Shown here: positions 8,432-16,997 of the stretch, piece after piece | How positions within the stretch are numbered: the stretch's first letter is position 1 | Layout: the number at the start of each line of letters is the position of its first letter | Assembly (NCBI GenBank): GCA_902517365.1 | Contig: CABYCA010000001.1 | Span: 60,348 to 124,347, forward strand | Source: an uncultured Bacteroidota bacterium | Lineage (GTDB): Bacteria > Bacteroidota > Bacteroidia > Flavobacteriales > Flavobacteriaceae | Direction of reading: 5' to 3' | DNA length: 64,000 bases | The notes under the pieces: generated by a model | The model's input: the letters and a program-made list of their open reading frames with translations, nothing else | The model's database searches: none | What the model was told of the DNA's origin: nothing | Position numbers and translations under genes: made by a program

Positions 8432-11400
8432 TTATTTTATTTTAGTAAATTCTATAAGATCATCATTCTTAGCTGAGATTATATAATCATTATTATTTAA
8501 AGTAATAAACTCCATATCTTTAACATCGCCATTAATAAATAGTCCACTTTTTTGAGTAGATATTGCATCAAAGCCTGAGTCAGGAGTATATTTTAGATAA
8601 ACACCAACACTTCCATCATTTCTTGGAGTTTCAACTTCAGAATTATACATGTTTCCTGACACAACTATATCCATATATCCATCTTTGTCTATGTCCTTTT
8701 TAAGAATTTTATTAATAGAGGATAATTGAGTTAAAGTAGGTAAATTGTTCATTTTAAATGAGTTACCAGTATTTTCTAAATAAACAGATGAAAATGTTTT
8801 TGTGAAATAATGGAGAGAGTTTTTTAATGCCGGCTCGGTATAAACATCTTCAAGGGTTGCTATAGAAAATGCATCGTAATCTTGAAATTTCATTTTAATA
8901 GCTGGAATTTGATCTGAAGAACATTGTCTACCCCTGAGTGGATATTGCTCTCCATCATTATAATAACTAAGAACAATATCTCCAGTATTATTTTGATCAA
9001 AGTCATTATAAAAAATATCAAAAGTTTCATCATCTGATGTTTGATATTTGTAGTTGTTTCCAAGATTTCCAATTACCAGATCAATATCACCATCTTTATC
9101 AAAGTCTTCAGCAACAATATCATACCACCAACCTCTTGTAGAGTCTATGTCTATTAAAGATGTATCCTCAGAAAATTTTCCTTCATTATTCTTATAGAAT
9201 TTAATTGGTGTCCATTCCCCAACAACAATTAGGTCTTTCCAACCATCATTATTATAATCAGTCCAAACTGACGATGTTATAAGACCTATCTCTTTAAAAG
9301 GAAAAATAGATTTATCAGCATTTTTAAATTTTATTCCATTTACGTCTGAAATGTTTTCAAGCAAAAAACTTTCAGCTGGAAGAGGATAGCTTCCAGGAAC
9401 AACTCTTCCACCAACAAATAAGTCAATATCACCATCCTTGTCATAATCTGATGATGTAACTCTCATTCCGCTTGAAAAATTATTTGGTAATGAACTATTG
9501 CTAAAATTAAATGAGCCATTACCATTATTGATATATAATCTATCCTTTAATATTGGAGTGTTTGGTTCGAACTCATTCCCACCAGAGACAATATACAGGT
9601 CATTATCTCCGTCATTATCAAAGTCTTCAAGAATCATATCCATATCCTCGTATTTAGCATGTGCCTTAGAGAATGTAAAACTCTTACCATAGAATGATCC
9701 ATCTGATTTTTGGATATAAAATGCGGTAGGTTGATCTTTCGCCCCTCCTACTACAAAATCATCAATATTATCTCCATTAATATCACCAATTGCTATACCA
9801 GGACCTAATCTTGAATTTTCATGAGGAAGAAGGACCTCTTTTGTATAATCATTATAGTCATTTTCATCATGTTTATGCTTGACAATATCAACATTTTCGA
9901 AAAATAGGTTTGATTCCTCAGTATCTGATTTATTTTGAGGACTAGAGTTTAGTATATCAAATTCAATTATCGAATTTATTTTAAGATTATTTAAAACTTC
10001 CGAATTACCATTTGACCACACAACCTTAATAGACTTAATTTTATTATCATTACCTAAACCAAAGTTAAGATATGGAGATACAGAAGATTGAAAGCCTCTT
10101 GACAGAGTAAGTTCTTGCATCTGACTTGAATTTTCAGTCTCTACGTATACTCTACTATCAATTCCAAATATATTATCTCCTTCACCTTTTAGCTTAATCC
10201 TCACAAAATTATTAGTGGAATTGTTTTTATAGATTTGAGCTTCCTGGTCGATATTGTTTACAATAATTTCTAAATCCCCATCATTGTCAAGATCAGCATA
10301 TGTAGCACCATTAGAAAAGTTTTTATCATCTAACCCCCAATCAATAGAAACATCAGAAAAGGTTAAATCTTTATTATTCTTGAATGCAAAATTTGATATA
10401 GGCTCTGAGGGTATTTGATTAGTATAATACAATAGACTATCATTAGACATAGGCCTTAAATTAATTTCATTGAAATAATCTTTATTATTTATCTCTCTTC
10501 TAGTTCCGTTTGAGATGAATAGATCTTTCCAACCATCATTATCGAAATCAGCAAGAAGAGGACCCCAACTCCAATCAGTAGATGATATACCCGAGAGTCT
10601 TGAGATATTACTAAAGAAAGGTTTGTCACCCTTAATACGCCTATTTAATTGGAGTGTATTATGCATGTATTGATAATGAAATCCGTAATTAACGGTACTC
10701 CAAAATAGATCTGGATTCATACTAGCCATGTTAGCCTTTGATCTTCTATTATCTTTAGCATCCATATCTACCTGAATATAATCTAAGTATTGGTCATTAT
10801 TGAAATCTGCAATATCAACTCCCATCCCATAAAAAGATGTTTGATTTGTTGATTCTTTAACTACGTCTGTGAAAGTTCCATCACCATTATTCATATACAT
10901 AAAATCTGGAGAACTAAAATCATTAGATATGTATAGATCTGGATATGAATCATTGTTTAAATCTCCAACAGTTGCGCTTAATGTTAGCCCATAAGTTCTA
11001 AGTCCAGCATCCTCTGTAACACGAGTAAACGTTGTACCATCATTTCTGTATAGATTGTCAGTTTCATAATCCTTGGAGTTTTTCATTTTATAATAATAGT
11101 AGCTACTTGGTGCATCAAAAGGGGTCATTGGATAATTTGCTACATAAAGATCTAAGTCTCCATCTCTATCATAATCAAAGAATGTAGCTTGGACACTGTT
11201 ACCAATATCATCTATTCCATATTCACCAGCCTTTTCACTAAAAGTATTGTCACCATTATTTATAAGTAATTCATTGTTTTTCACTCCATTCAAACCAGCT
11301 ACAGATAGGTATATGTCCAAATAGCCATCATTATTTATATCAACCATTGTTGAGCCAGTATACCATTTGTCATCTCCACCAACTCCTGCTAAAGAAGTTA

Positions 11401-11701
11401 TATCATCAAATTCAAGATTTCCTTTATTTAAATAGAGCCTATTCTCTGCCATATTTCCGGTAAAGAAAATATCATCAAGGTCATCATTATTTATATCTCC
11501 AACAGATACTCCACCGCCCATATATATATATGGATAGGTAAAATAATTTAATGTATTGTTTTCTTTTAGTTGATTTATGAAGTCAACTCCAGTTTTATTA
11601 CTGGTTAGAAGGGTAAATTGTTTATTATTTGAAGTAATATCACATGATACAAGCACATACAATAAACTAAAAATTAATAAAAGTAGGTTCAATTTTTTCA
11701 T
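8432..11701 (-). CDS. FG-GAP/VCBS repeat lipoprotein with ASPIC/UnbV domain (CRTAC1-like)
   Basis: A 1089-residue secreted lipoprotein (lipobox VLVSC, Cys20). It is built of repeated FG-GAP blades with calcium-binding DxNxDG-type loops, such as DINNDDLDD, DFDNDGD and DYDKDGD, predicted to form two beta-propellers. Between them, near residues 495-575, lies an ASPIC/UnbV segment (VRIKLKGEGDNIFGID ... VVWSNG). Proteins of this kind often accompany SusCD pairs in marine flavobacteria and are thought to bind glycan or surface, but none has a firmly known role. A terminator hairpin upstream separates it from susD, so its expression is probably lower than that of susCD. Confidence 0.88.
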   Translation of the reverse strand: MKKLNLLLLIFSLLYVLVSCDITSNNKQFTLLTSNKTGVDFINQLKENNTLNYFTYPYIYMGGGVSVGDINNDDLDDIFFTGNMAENRLYLNKGNLEFDDITSLAGVGGDDKWYTGSTMVDINNDGYLDIYLSVAGLNGVKNNELLINNGDNTFSEKAGEYGIDDIGNSVQATFFDYDRDGDLDLYVANYPMTPFDAPSSYYYYKMKNSKDYETDNLYRNDGTTFTRVTEDAGLRTYGLTLSATVGDLNNDSYPDLYISNDFSSPDFMYMNNGDGTFTDVVKESTNQTSFYGMGVDIADFNNDQYLDYIQVDMDAKDNRRSKANMASMNPDLFWSTVNYGFHYQYMHNTLQLNRRIKGDKPFFSNISRLSGISSTDWSWGPLLADFDNDGWKDLFISNGTRREINNKDYFNEINLRPMSNDSLLYYTNQIPSEPISNFAFKNNKDLTFSDVSIDWGLDDKNFSNGATYADLDNDGDLEIIVNNIDQEAQIYKNNSTNNFVRIKLKGEGDNIFGIDSRVYVETENSSQMQELTLSRGFQSSVSPYLNFGLGNDNKIKSIKVVWSNGNSEVLNNLKINSIIEFDILNSSPQNKSDTEESNLFFENVDIVKHKHDENDYNDYTKEVLLPHENSRLGPGIAIGDINGDNIDDFVVGGAKDQPTAFYIQKSDGSFYGKSFTFSKAHAKYEDMDMILEDFDNDGDNDLYIVSGGNEFEPNTPILKDRLYINNGNGSFNFSNSSLPNNFSSGMRVTSSDYDKDGDIDLFVGGRVVPGSYPLPAESFLLENISDVNGIKFKNADKSIFPFKEIGLITSSVWTDYNNDGWKDLIVVGEWTPIKFYKNNEGKFSEDTSLIDIDSTRGWWYDIVAEDFDKDGDIDLVIGNLGNNYKYQTSDDETFDIFYNDFDQNNTGDIVLSYYNDGEQYPLRGRQCSSDQIPAIKMKFQDYDAFSIATLEDVYTEPALKNSLHYFTKTFSSVYLENTGNSFKMNNLPTLTQLSSINKILKKDIDKDGYMDIVVSGNMYNSEVETPRNDGSVGVYLKYTPDSGFDAISTQKSGLFINGDVKDMEFITLNNNDYIISAKNDDLIEFTKIK

Positions 11702-11720
11702 ATAATAAATTTAAAAAAAA

Positions 11721-11749
11721 AACAGAGTGAATATTGTATTCACTCTGTT
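11721..11749 (-). terminator. Intrinsic terminator after susD
   Basis: A perfect 13-bp inverted repeat (AACAGAGTGAATA and its complement) with a 3-nt loop lies between susD and the FG-GAP gene. On the minus strand the hairpin is followed at once by a run of T residues (11713-11720). On the plus strand it is followed by an A and seven T residues. It is a strong intrinsic terminator for susCD. Since the downstream genes are on the same strand, it probably acts as an attenuator giving high susCD and lower downstream expression. Confidence 0.85.
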
Positions 11750-11773
11750 ATTTTTTTCTAATTTAAACTAAAA

Positions 11774-13459
11774 CTAGTGACCTGGATTTTGCGTTAAAGC
11801 ACCCTCAGAAGAGTCAATAGCGTTAAGAGGAATTGGTAAAGCTGTATGCTTAGAAGAAACAGGATTTACTCTGGCAGCGAAAGGAGGAATTGTTCTTCCT
11901 TCATGCTGAATGTAAGCATTTAATGTTTCAACCATATTACCCCATCTTCTTAGATCAAAAAGTCTGTGACCTTCAACTCCAAGTTCAATTCTTCTCTCAT
12001 GTCTCACAGCAGTTCTAGCGGCAGAAACATCAGTCCAAGCTGAGTTGTATGTATCAATTACATAACTAGGGCCCGAATCAGCGGTAGGTGAGTTCTTAGC
12101 TCTTAATCTTACTTGATTAACATAACCTCTGGCTTTTTCAAGAGCTCCAGATTCAGCAGCAGCCTCAGCAGCCATTAATAAAACATCAGCATATCTAATT
12201 ATGTGATAGTTTATTCCTGTTCTCTGTTCTCCCCATCCACCTGTTCCTCTATTGGAATCATCACCGGCAGTATAGAAATTTTTCTTTGTCATGTAAGGAC
12301 CTGATATATCAGTAAAAGATGCTCTAATGTTTTCTTTTCCAGTAAAAGTACCAAAACCGTTGAACTCAACACCTCTTCTAGCAATTGTGTAATCGATTCT
12401 AGGATCTAGATTACCTGCATGAGGAGTAAATGCTTCAGCTGTCTCAACACCTGCATCATTTGCAATATCAGAAGATGCCCAATTAGATAAAGGAAGACCA
12501 TTAGAATCTGTTTGGAATGCATTAGCTAAGTTTTGTGTTGGCTGGTAGAAACCACAACATAAACCACCAGTCATAGGACCAATAGGCATGTTTAGTGTTC
12601 CCCCTCTATTTCCTTGGAAAGATTGACCACCATCAGCAGCAAATTGAATTGCAAATACCATTCCTGGTCCATTCTCACCATCAGATCTCCAATTAGAAAA
12701 GTAGTCTGAAGCTAGAGCGTAATCACCAGAATTGATTGTATTCTCCAATGAAACAAGAGCTTCACTCCACTTTGATTGATAAAGCAAGGCTTTACCATGA
12801 TAAGCAAAAGCTGTAGATCTTATTGGTCTACCTGGCTCAGAATAAGTACCACCTCTTGAAACTGGTAAGTTAGCAGCAGCATAAGCAAAGTCAGCTTCAA
12901 TTTGGCTCCATATAGGACCAGAATTTGGCTGGTTAAACTCACTTGCAGCAAAATTTTCATCTGAAATATAAGGTACATTTACCCATTTTTTTTGAAGTTC
13001 AAAATTATAGTGTCCTCTTAAAAAACGAGCTTGAGCCATTTCAACAGTAAATAAACTAGGATCATCGGATGTATTAATAAGATTAATAACAGAGTTAGAT
13101 CTGTTTATTCCAGCAAAAATTGCTCTCCAGTTGTTCTCTAAATAAGGATTAGTTGTATCCCATGTATAGAGTTCTAGTGCTAATAAGTCAGCTTGATCAC
13201 CATCAGTTGATCCTTTGTGAGCATCATCAGCAAGAACATCCATCCACCAGTTGTCGGCAGCTATATGCCAGTCGGCACCATGGTTTTGACGAATACCGTC
13301 TAGCATAGAGTATGCTCCAACAAGTAATAGGTCAACACCAGTAGCATTCTGCAAAGAAGCATCACTTAATGCACCTACAGGATTAATGTCTGTGAAGTCA
13401 TCAGAACACGATACTAAAAGCATCGAAGCTGATAAAAAATATGTTAGAAATTTTTTCAT
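11774..13459 (-). CDS. SusD/RagB-type glycan-binding lipoprotein
   Basis: A 561-residue SusD-family surface lipoprotein that forms the lid of a SusC transporter and captures the substrate. The leader is MKKFLTYFLSASMLLVSCSDDF with lipobox LVSC. The typical TPR-rich RagB fold follows, with ARFLRGHYNFEL and, near the C-terminus, VRHERRIELGVEGHRLFDLRRW, both strong family marks. It lies 18 bp downstream of susC, as is standard. By eye the susC/susD pair is less AT-rich than its neighbours, with more GCA/GCT-type codons, suggesting codon adaptation for high expression. Confidence 0.96.
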   Translation of the reverse strand: MKKFLTYFLSASMLLVSCSDDFTDINPVGALSDASLQNATGVDLLLVGAYSMLDGIRQNHGADWHIAADNWWMDVLADDAHKGSTDGDQADLLALELYTWDTTNPYLENNWRAIFAGINRSNSVINLINTSDDPSLFTVEMAQARFLRGHYNFELQKKWVNVPYISDENFAASEFNQPNSGPIWSQIEADFAYAAANLPVSRGGTYSEPGRPIRSTAFAYHGKALLYQSKWSEALVSLENTINSGDYALASDYFSNWRSDGENGPGMVFAIQFAADGGQSFQGNRGGTLNMPIGPMTGGLCCGFYQPTQNLANAFQTDSNGLPLSNWASSDIANDAGVETAEAFTPHAGNLDPRIDYTIARRGVEFNGFGTFTGKENIRASFTDISGPYMTKKNFYTAGDDSNRGTGGWGEQRTGINYHIIRYADVLLMAAEAAAESGALEKARGYVNQVRLRAKNSPTADSGPSYVIDTYNSAWTDVSAARTAVRHERRIELGVEGHRLFDLRRWGNMVETLNAYIQHEGRTIPPFAARVNPVSSKHTALPIPLNAIDSSEGALTQNPGH

Positions 13460-13477
13460 AATTATTATTTATTGGGG

Positions 13478-16400
13478 TTAAAATTTAATGTTTAAACCAA
13501 TTGACGATGAACTATTTGAAGGATACTGGCCATCATACCATCCAAAAAGAAGAGAACCTCCATTAGGAACATCAGGATCAAATCCATCAAAGTCTGTCAA
13601 AGTTAAAAGGTTTGTACCGTTGTAATATATTCTTGCACTAGATGCTCCAAGCTTAGAGGTTAGAGAATCAGGAAGATTATATCCAAGTTGAACAGATCTT
13701 AATCTAACATATGAACCATCTCTTATGAAGAAGGAGTTAGACGAGGTAAACTCGTTATTTAAGATTGTCTCACTTAATGCTGGATAAGTAGCATCAGTGT
13801 TTGAAGGAGTCCAAGCATCAAGTACTTTTACACTTCTATTAGAGTTGAAGAATGCAGGACTTTCATAGTAAAGTGCTGTGTTATCAAAAATATCATTACC
13901 AATAGAACCATTAACAAACATACTAAGATCCCAGTTTTTATATGCAAGATTAACATTTACACCAAATAAAAAGTCTGGGTTCGGATCACCTATTTTTGTT
14001 CTATCATTATCATTAATAACTCCATCACCATTAACATCCTCATATTTAAATCTTCCAGGTGCAGCACCATCTTGTGTTGCATGAGCTGCAACTTCAGCAG
14101 CATCTTGGAAAATACCAAGAACATTTCTTCCGTAGAAGTATGCAAGAGGTTCTCCAACAGAAGTTCTTGAAACAGCACCTACTCTATCACCAAATCCAGT
14201 GTATGAATCAGCGATAAGCTCAGTAACTTCGTTTGTACTTTTAGTTATGTTTGCAGAAACACTATAAGTCAAACCAGATGATGAAACATCAGCATAAGAA
14301 AGTGAAAAATCAAAACCTGTTGATTCCATTGAACCCAAGTTTGTAAATGGAGCACTTGAATCAATTGCTGTACTACTAATTTTGTTAGTATCCTCTCCAA
14401 CAAGACCATTTGTCTCATTTTTGAATACATCAATAGTAGCTGTAAGCCTATTATCAAGGAATCCCATATCAAATGCAAAGTTCATTGCAGTCATTGTTTC
14501 CCATGTTAAATCTGGATTACCTTTAGAAATTAGTGTTGCCCCAGGAGTAGCTAGACCAGCTCCCTGAAAGTTATAGTATGCTATAAATTCGTTTTGATCA
14601 GAAATATTAACATCTAAATTTGAACCACCAATTTGTTGGTTTCCCAGTTCACCATATGATGCCCTTACTTTTAAGGTATCAAATACACTACTATTAAACC
14701 AGTCTTCTTGACTCATTATCCATGAAACACTCCCAGATGGGAAAACTGCATCAGCAGTTGCTTTGGCAAATCTTGATGTATCATCTTTTCTTACTGTACC
14801 AGTTGCAAAATACTTTCCACCCCATGACCAGTTAGCTGTAGCAAATATTGAGAAAATTGATGATGAATTTTGGCTAGCATAACTTACAACAGGTGTACCA
14901 GCTCCATTACTCATTAAATAGAATTCAGGAGTTTCATATAAATAATCTGTTCTAAGAATCTGACTACCCTTAAAGTTTTGCTTAAGTGCCTCTGTTCCAA
15001 CAAGAAGATCTAAAGTATGATCACCAAATGTATTCTTATAATTTAATGTATTTGTAACATTCCATTCATCTTGTCTAAAGTGTTGTTCTGTCAAAGTATT
15101 TAGAGTAAGTGCTTCACCATGCTCAGGGTTAAGAGCATTAAAATATCTTCCATGAAGATCTCTCATCTGAATACCAGCAGCAGTTTTGAAACTAAGTTCA
15201 GGAGTTATATCCCACTTAAAGTACATATCACCCATAGCTCTCAGATTTTTATTATAATCATCTTTAGATCTATAAAGCTCTGAAATTGGGTTGTTGTGAA
15301 TACCTAGTCTAGAAGCATTGGTATATGTACCAGCAAAATTTCCGTTTGTATCATATACAGGAACAAGTGGTGAAGAACCAGTTGCTCTTTGAATTGGCTG
15401 ATTTGGAGCTGTTGACTCTTTATCAAATGTTACATTTAATCTTGATCCAACTGTAATTTTATCTCCAATTTTAAATTCTGAGTTTAATTTAGTAGAAGCT
15501 CTTTCAAAGCCAGTATAAACCATTACACCTTCTTGATTCATGTAATTAGCTGAAAGGTAAAATTTTCCAGACTCTGAACCACCTGATGCCGCAAGAGAAA
15601 CTTGTTTTGTCTCAGCAGTTTGAAATAATTCATCTAACCAATCAGTACCTCCAGAAGCTACCTTTGCTTGAGCACCAACATAAGCTTGTCCACTTGGCAT
15701 AGGGACATTAAGAAAAATTGGAATAGTTGGTGTAGCTCCATTACCATATTGTGGGTGAGATGGTGTATTTCCATCATTTAAGATACTCTGCCATGTCATA
15801 TCAGCATGCTGCTGAAGATTTAACATTTCAGGTCTTCTTGTTACAGTACTCAAACCATAATTTGCATCAACTTCAAATGAGTTTTCTGTATTATAGTTAC
15901 CTGTTTTTGTAGTTACAACTATTACACCATTAGATGCACGTGCACCATAAATAGCAGCAGATCCATCTTTAAGAACACTAATGTTCTCTATATCTCTTGG
16001 ATTAATATCTCTCATTACGTTAGGATCAGTCGTCTGAATTCCATCGATTACATAAAGAGGATCATTATTGTTGGTTGTACTATAACCTCTTACTCTTACG
16101 ATAGGGGCAGCACCAGGTGCACCTCCAGAAATAACCTGAACTCCTGCAACTCTTCCTTGAAGAGCTTCAGCAGAATTAGTTACTTGAGTTTTAAATGCCT
16201 CATCAGTATCAACAGTACCAATAGCACCAGATACAGATCGTCTAGCAAGAGTTTGATAACCTGATACAACAACTTCATCAAGTATATCAACACTAGCTAA
16301 TAGAGTAACGTTAATTTGGTTCTGATTTCCAACCGTTATTGTTTGAGATCCAAATCCCAAACTTGAAAAGGTCAACTGATCGCCAGCTGACGCGTTAATT

Positions 16401-16570
16401 TGATAATTACCATCAAAATCAGTAACAACCCCAGTATTAGTTCCTTCAACTACAATTGTAGCGCCAGGAATCGGATTGTTATCCTCATCAGAAACTAAAC
16501 CATTTATTGAGTTCTGAGCGAAGATTAAACTTGATGATAACATCAATACAACTAAAAAAGCTTTTTTCAT
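13478..16570 (-). CDS. SusC/RagA-type TonB-linked outer-membrane transporter
   Basis: A 1030-residue SusC protein, the TonB-dependent barrel of a glycan uptake complex. After a signal peptide ending near SLIFAQ comes a carboxypeptidase-D-like regulatory domain (about 22-90, ISGxVxDxxGxPIPGA type). Then come a TonB box region DEVVVSGYQ, the plug with VRVRGYSTTNNNDPLYVIDG and GSAAIYGARASNGVIVVTTK, and a long beta-barrel ending in NIKF. Short SusC members of this kind are common in marine flavobacteria. Substrate cannot be read from sequence, but the downstream GH20 and NagX-like genes suggest an N-acetylhexosamine-containing glycan. No SARP, hybrid two-component or ECF sigma regulator lies next to it. 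Confidence 0.97.
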   Translation of the reverse strand: MKKAFLVVLMLSSSLIFAQNSINGLVSDEDNNPIPGATIVVEGTNTGVVTDFDGNYQINASAGDQLTFSSLGFGSQTITVGNQNQINVTLLASVDILDEVVVSGYQTLARRSVSGAIGTVDTDEAFKTQVTNSAEALQGRVAGVQVISGGAPGAAPIVRVRGYSTTNNNDPLYVIDGIQTTDPNVMRDINPRDIENISVLKDGSAAIYGARASNGVIVVTTKTGNYNTENSFEVDANYGLSTVTRRPEMLNLQQHADMTWQSILNDGNTPSHPQYGNGATPTIPIFLNVPMPSGQAYVGAQAKVASGGTDWLDELFQTAETKQVSLAASGGSESGKFYLSANYMNQEGVMVYTGFERASTKLNSEFKIGDKITVGSRLNVTFDKESTAPNQPIQRATGSSPLVPVYDTNGNFAGTYTNASRLGIHNNPISELYRSKDDYNKNLRAMGDMYFKWDITPELSFKTAAGIQMRDLHGRYFNALNPEHGEALTLNTLTEQHFRQDEWNVTNTLNYKNTFGDHTLDLLVGTEALKQNFKGSQILRTDYLYETPEFYLMSNGAGTPVVSYASQNSSSIFSIFATANWSWGGKYFATGTVRKDDTSRFAKATADAVFPSGSVSWIMSQEDWFNSSVFDTLKVRASYGELGNQQIGGSNLDVNISDQNEFIAYYNFQGAGLATPGATLISKGNPDLTWETMTAMNFAFDMGFLDNRLTATIDVFKNETNGLVGEDTNKISSTAIDSSAPFTNLGSMESTGFDFSLSYADVSSSGLTYSVSANITKSTNEVTELIADSYTGFGDRVGAVSRTSVGEPLAYFYGRNVLGIFQDAAEVAAHATQDGAAPGRFKYEDVNGDGVINDNDRTKIGDPNPDFLFGVNVNLAYKNWDLSMFVNGSIGNDIFDNTALYYESPAFFNSNRSVKVLDAWTPSNTDATYPALSETILNNEFTSSNSFFIRDGSYVRLRSVQLGYNLPDSLTSKLGASSARIYYNGTNLLTLTDFDGFDPDVPNGGSLLFGWYDGQYPSNSSSSIGLNIKF

Positions 16571-16907
16571 GTTAATTAAGTTTAGTTTATAATGGGCAAA
16601 TTAAGTTAAAATATTGTTAAAATGAAAAAAAAAGTGAGTAAAAGTTATCATCTGTTCAAAAAAGTTGGTTTAAAATTAAGAAATCGACAATACATAATTA
16701 TTCACTAATACCTTATATGCAGTAGGTTTGCAGTACTTCAGACAGATGTTAAATAACATATATTTAGCTTTAGTATTTCAAATATTAAAATAACTTTTAA
16801 TAAATAAAAAACAATTATTAAAATTACCATTAATAATATTTATTTTAAATAATATTTGGTTATTATTGGTAAAATATTCCTTGTTGATCTTTAAATTTAA
16901 ATACACT
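16571..16907. other. AT-rich intergenic region between susC and the acylase genes
   Basis: About 340 bp without a supported gene, lying between divergent genes. It must hold the promoter of the susCD operon on the minus strand and that of the acylase on the plus strand. I could not find a full TTTG-N19-22-TAnnTTTG promoter; on the minus strand a TTAATTTG about 35 bp before susC is a near match. An imperfect A/T palindrome around 16830-16855 could be an operator, but composition alone could produce it. Confidence 0.4.
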
Positions 16908-16997
16908 ATGGAATGGTATGAAAAAAATAGAAAGGTAATTTTAGTTATATTCGCTTGCTATTTAGCTTTTAGGCTTATTACTATGATCCTTTCCTAA
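16908..16997 (+). CDS. Possible 29-residue membrane microprotein coupled to the acylase gene
   Basis: An ATG at 16908 opens a 29-codon frame with a charged start (MEWYEKNRK) followed by one hydrophobic helix (VILVIFACYLAF) and ending at a TAA. That stop shares a base with the ATG of the next gene (TAATG), the usual sign of translational coupling. The product looks like a single-span inner-membrane microprotein or a leader peptide. It is too short for a family call and could be chance, but the start-stop geometry and the sensible amphipathic layout favour a real ORF. Confidence 0.4.
   Translation: MEWYEKNRKVILVIFACYLAFRLITMILS

Noticed and set aside
8432..11701. Tandem DNA repeat in the large lipoprotein gene
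   Set aside because: The repeated D-N-D-G stretches are diverged protein-level FG-GAP repeats; the DNA copies are not close enough to count as a DNA repeat.
13878..14567. Four open frames in and opposite susC
   Set aside because: They are shadows of the SusC reading frame with no family match or proper start context.
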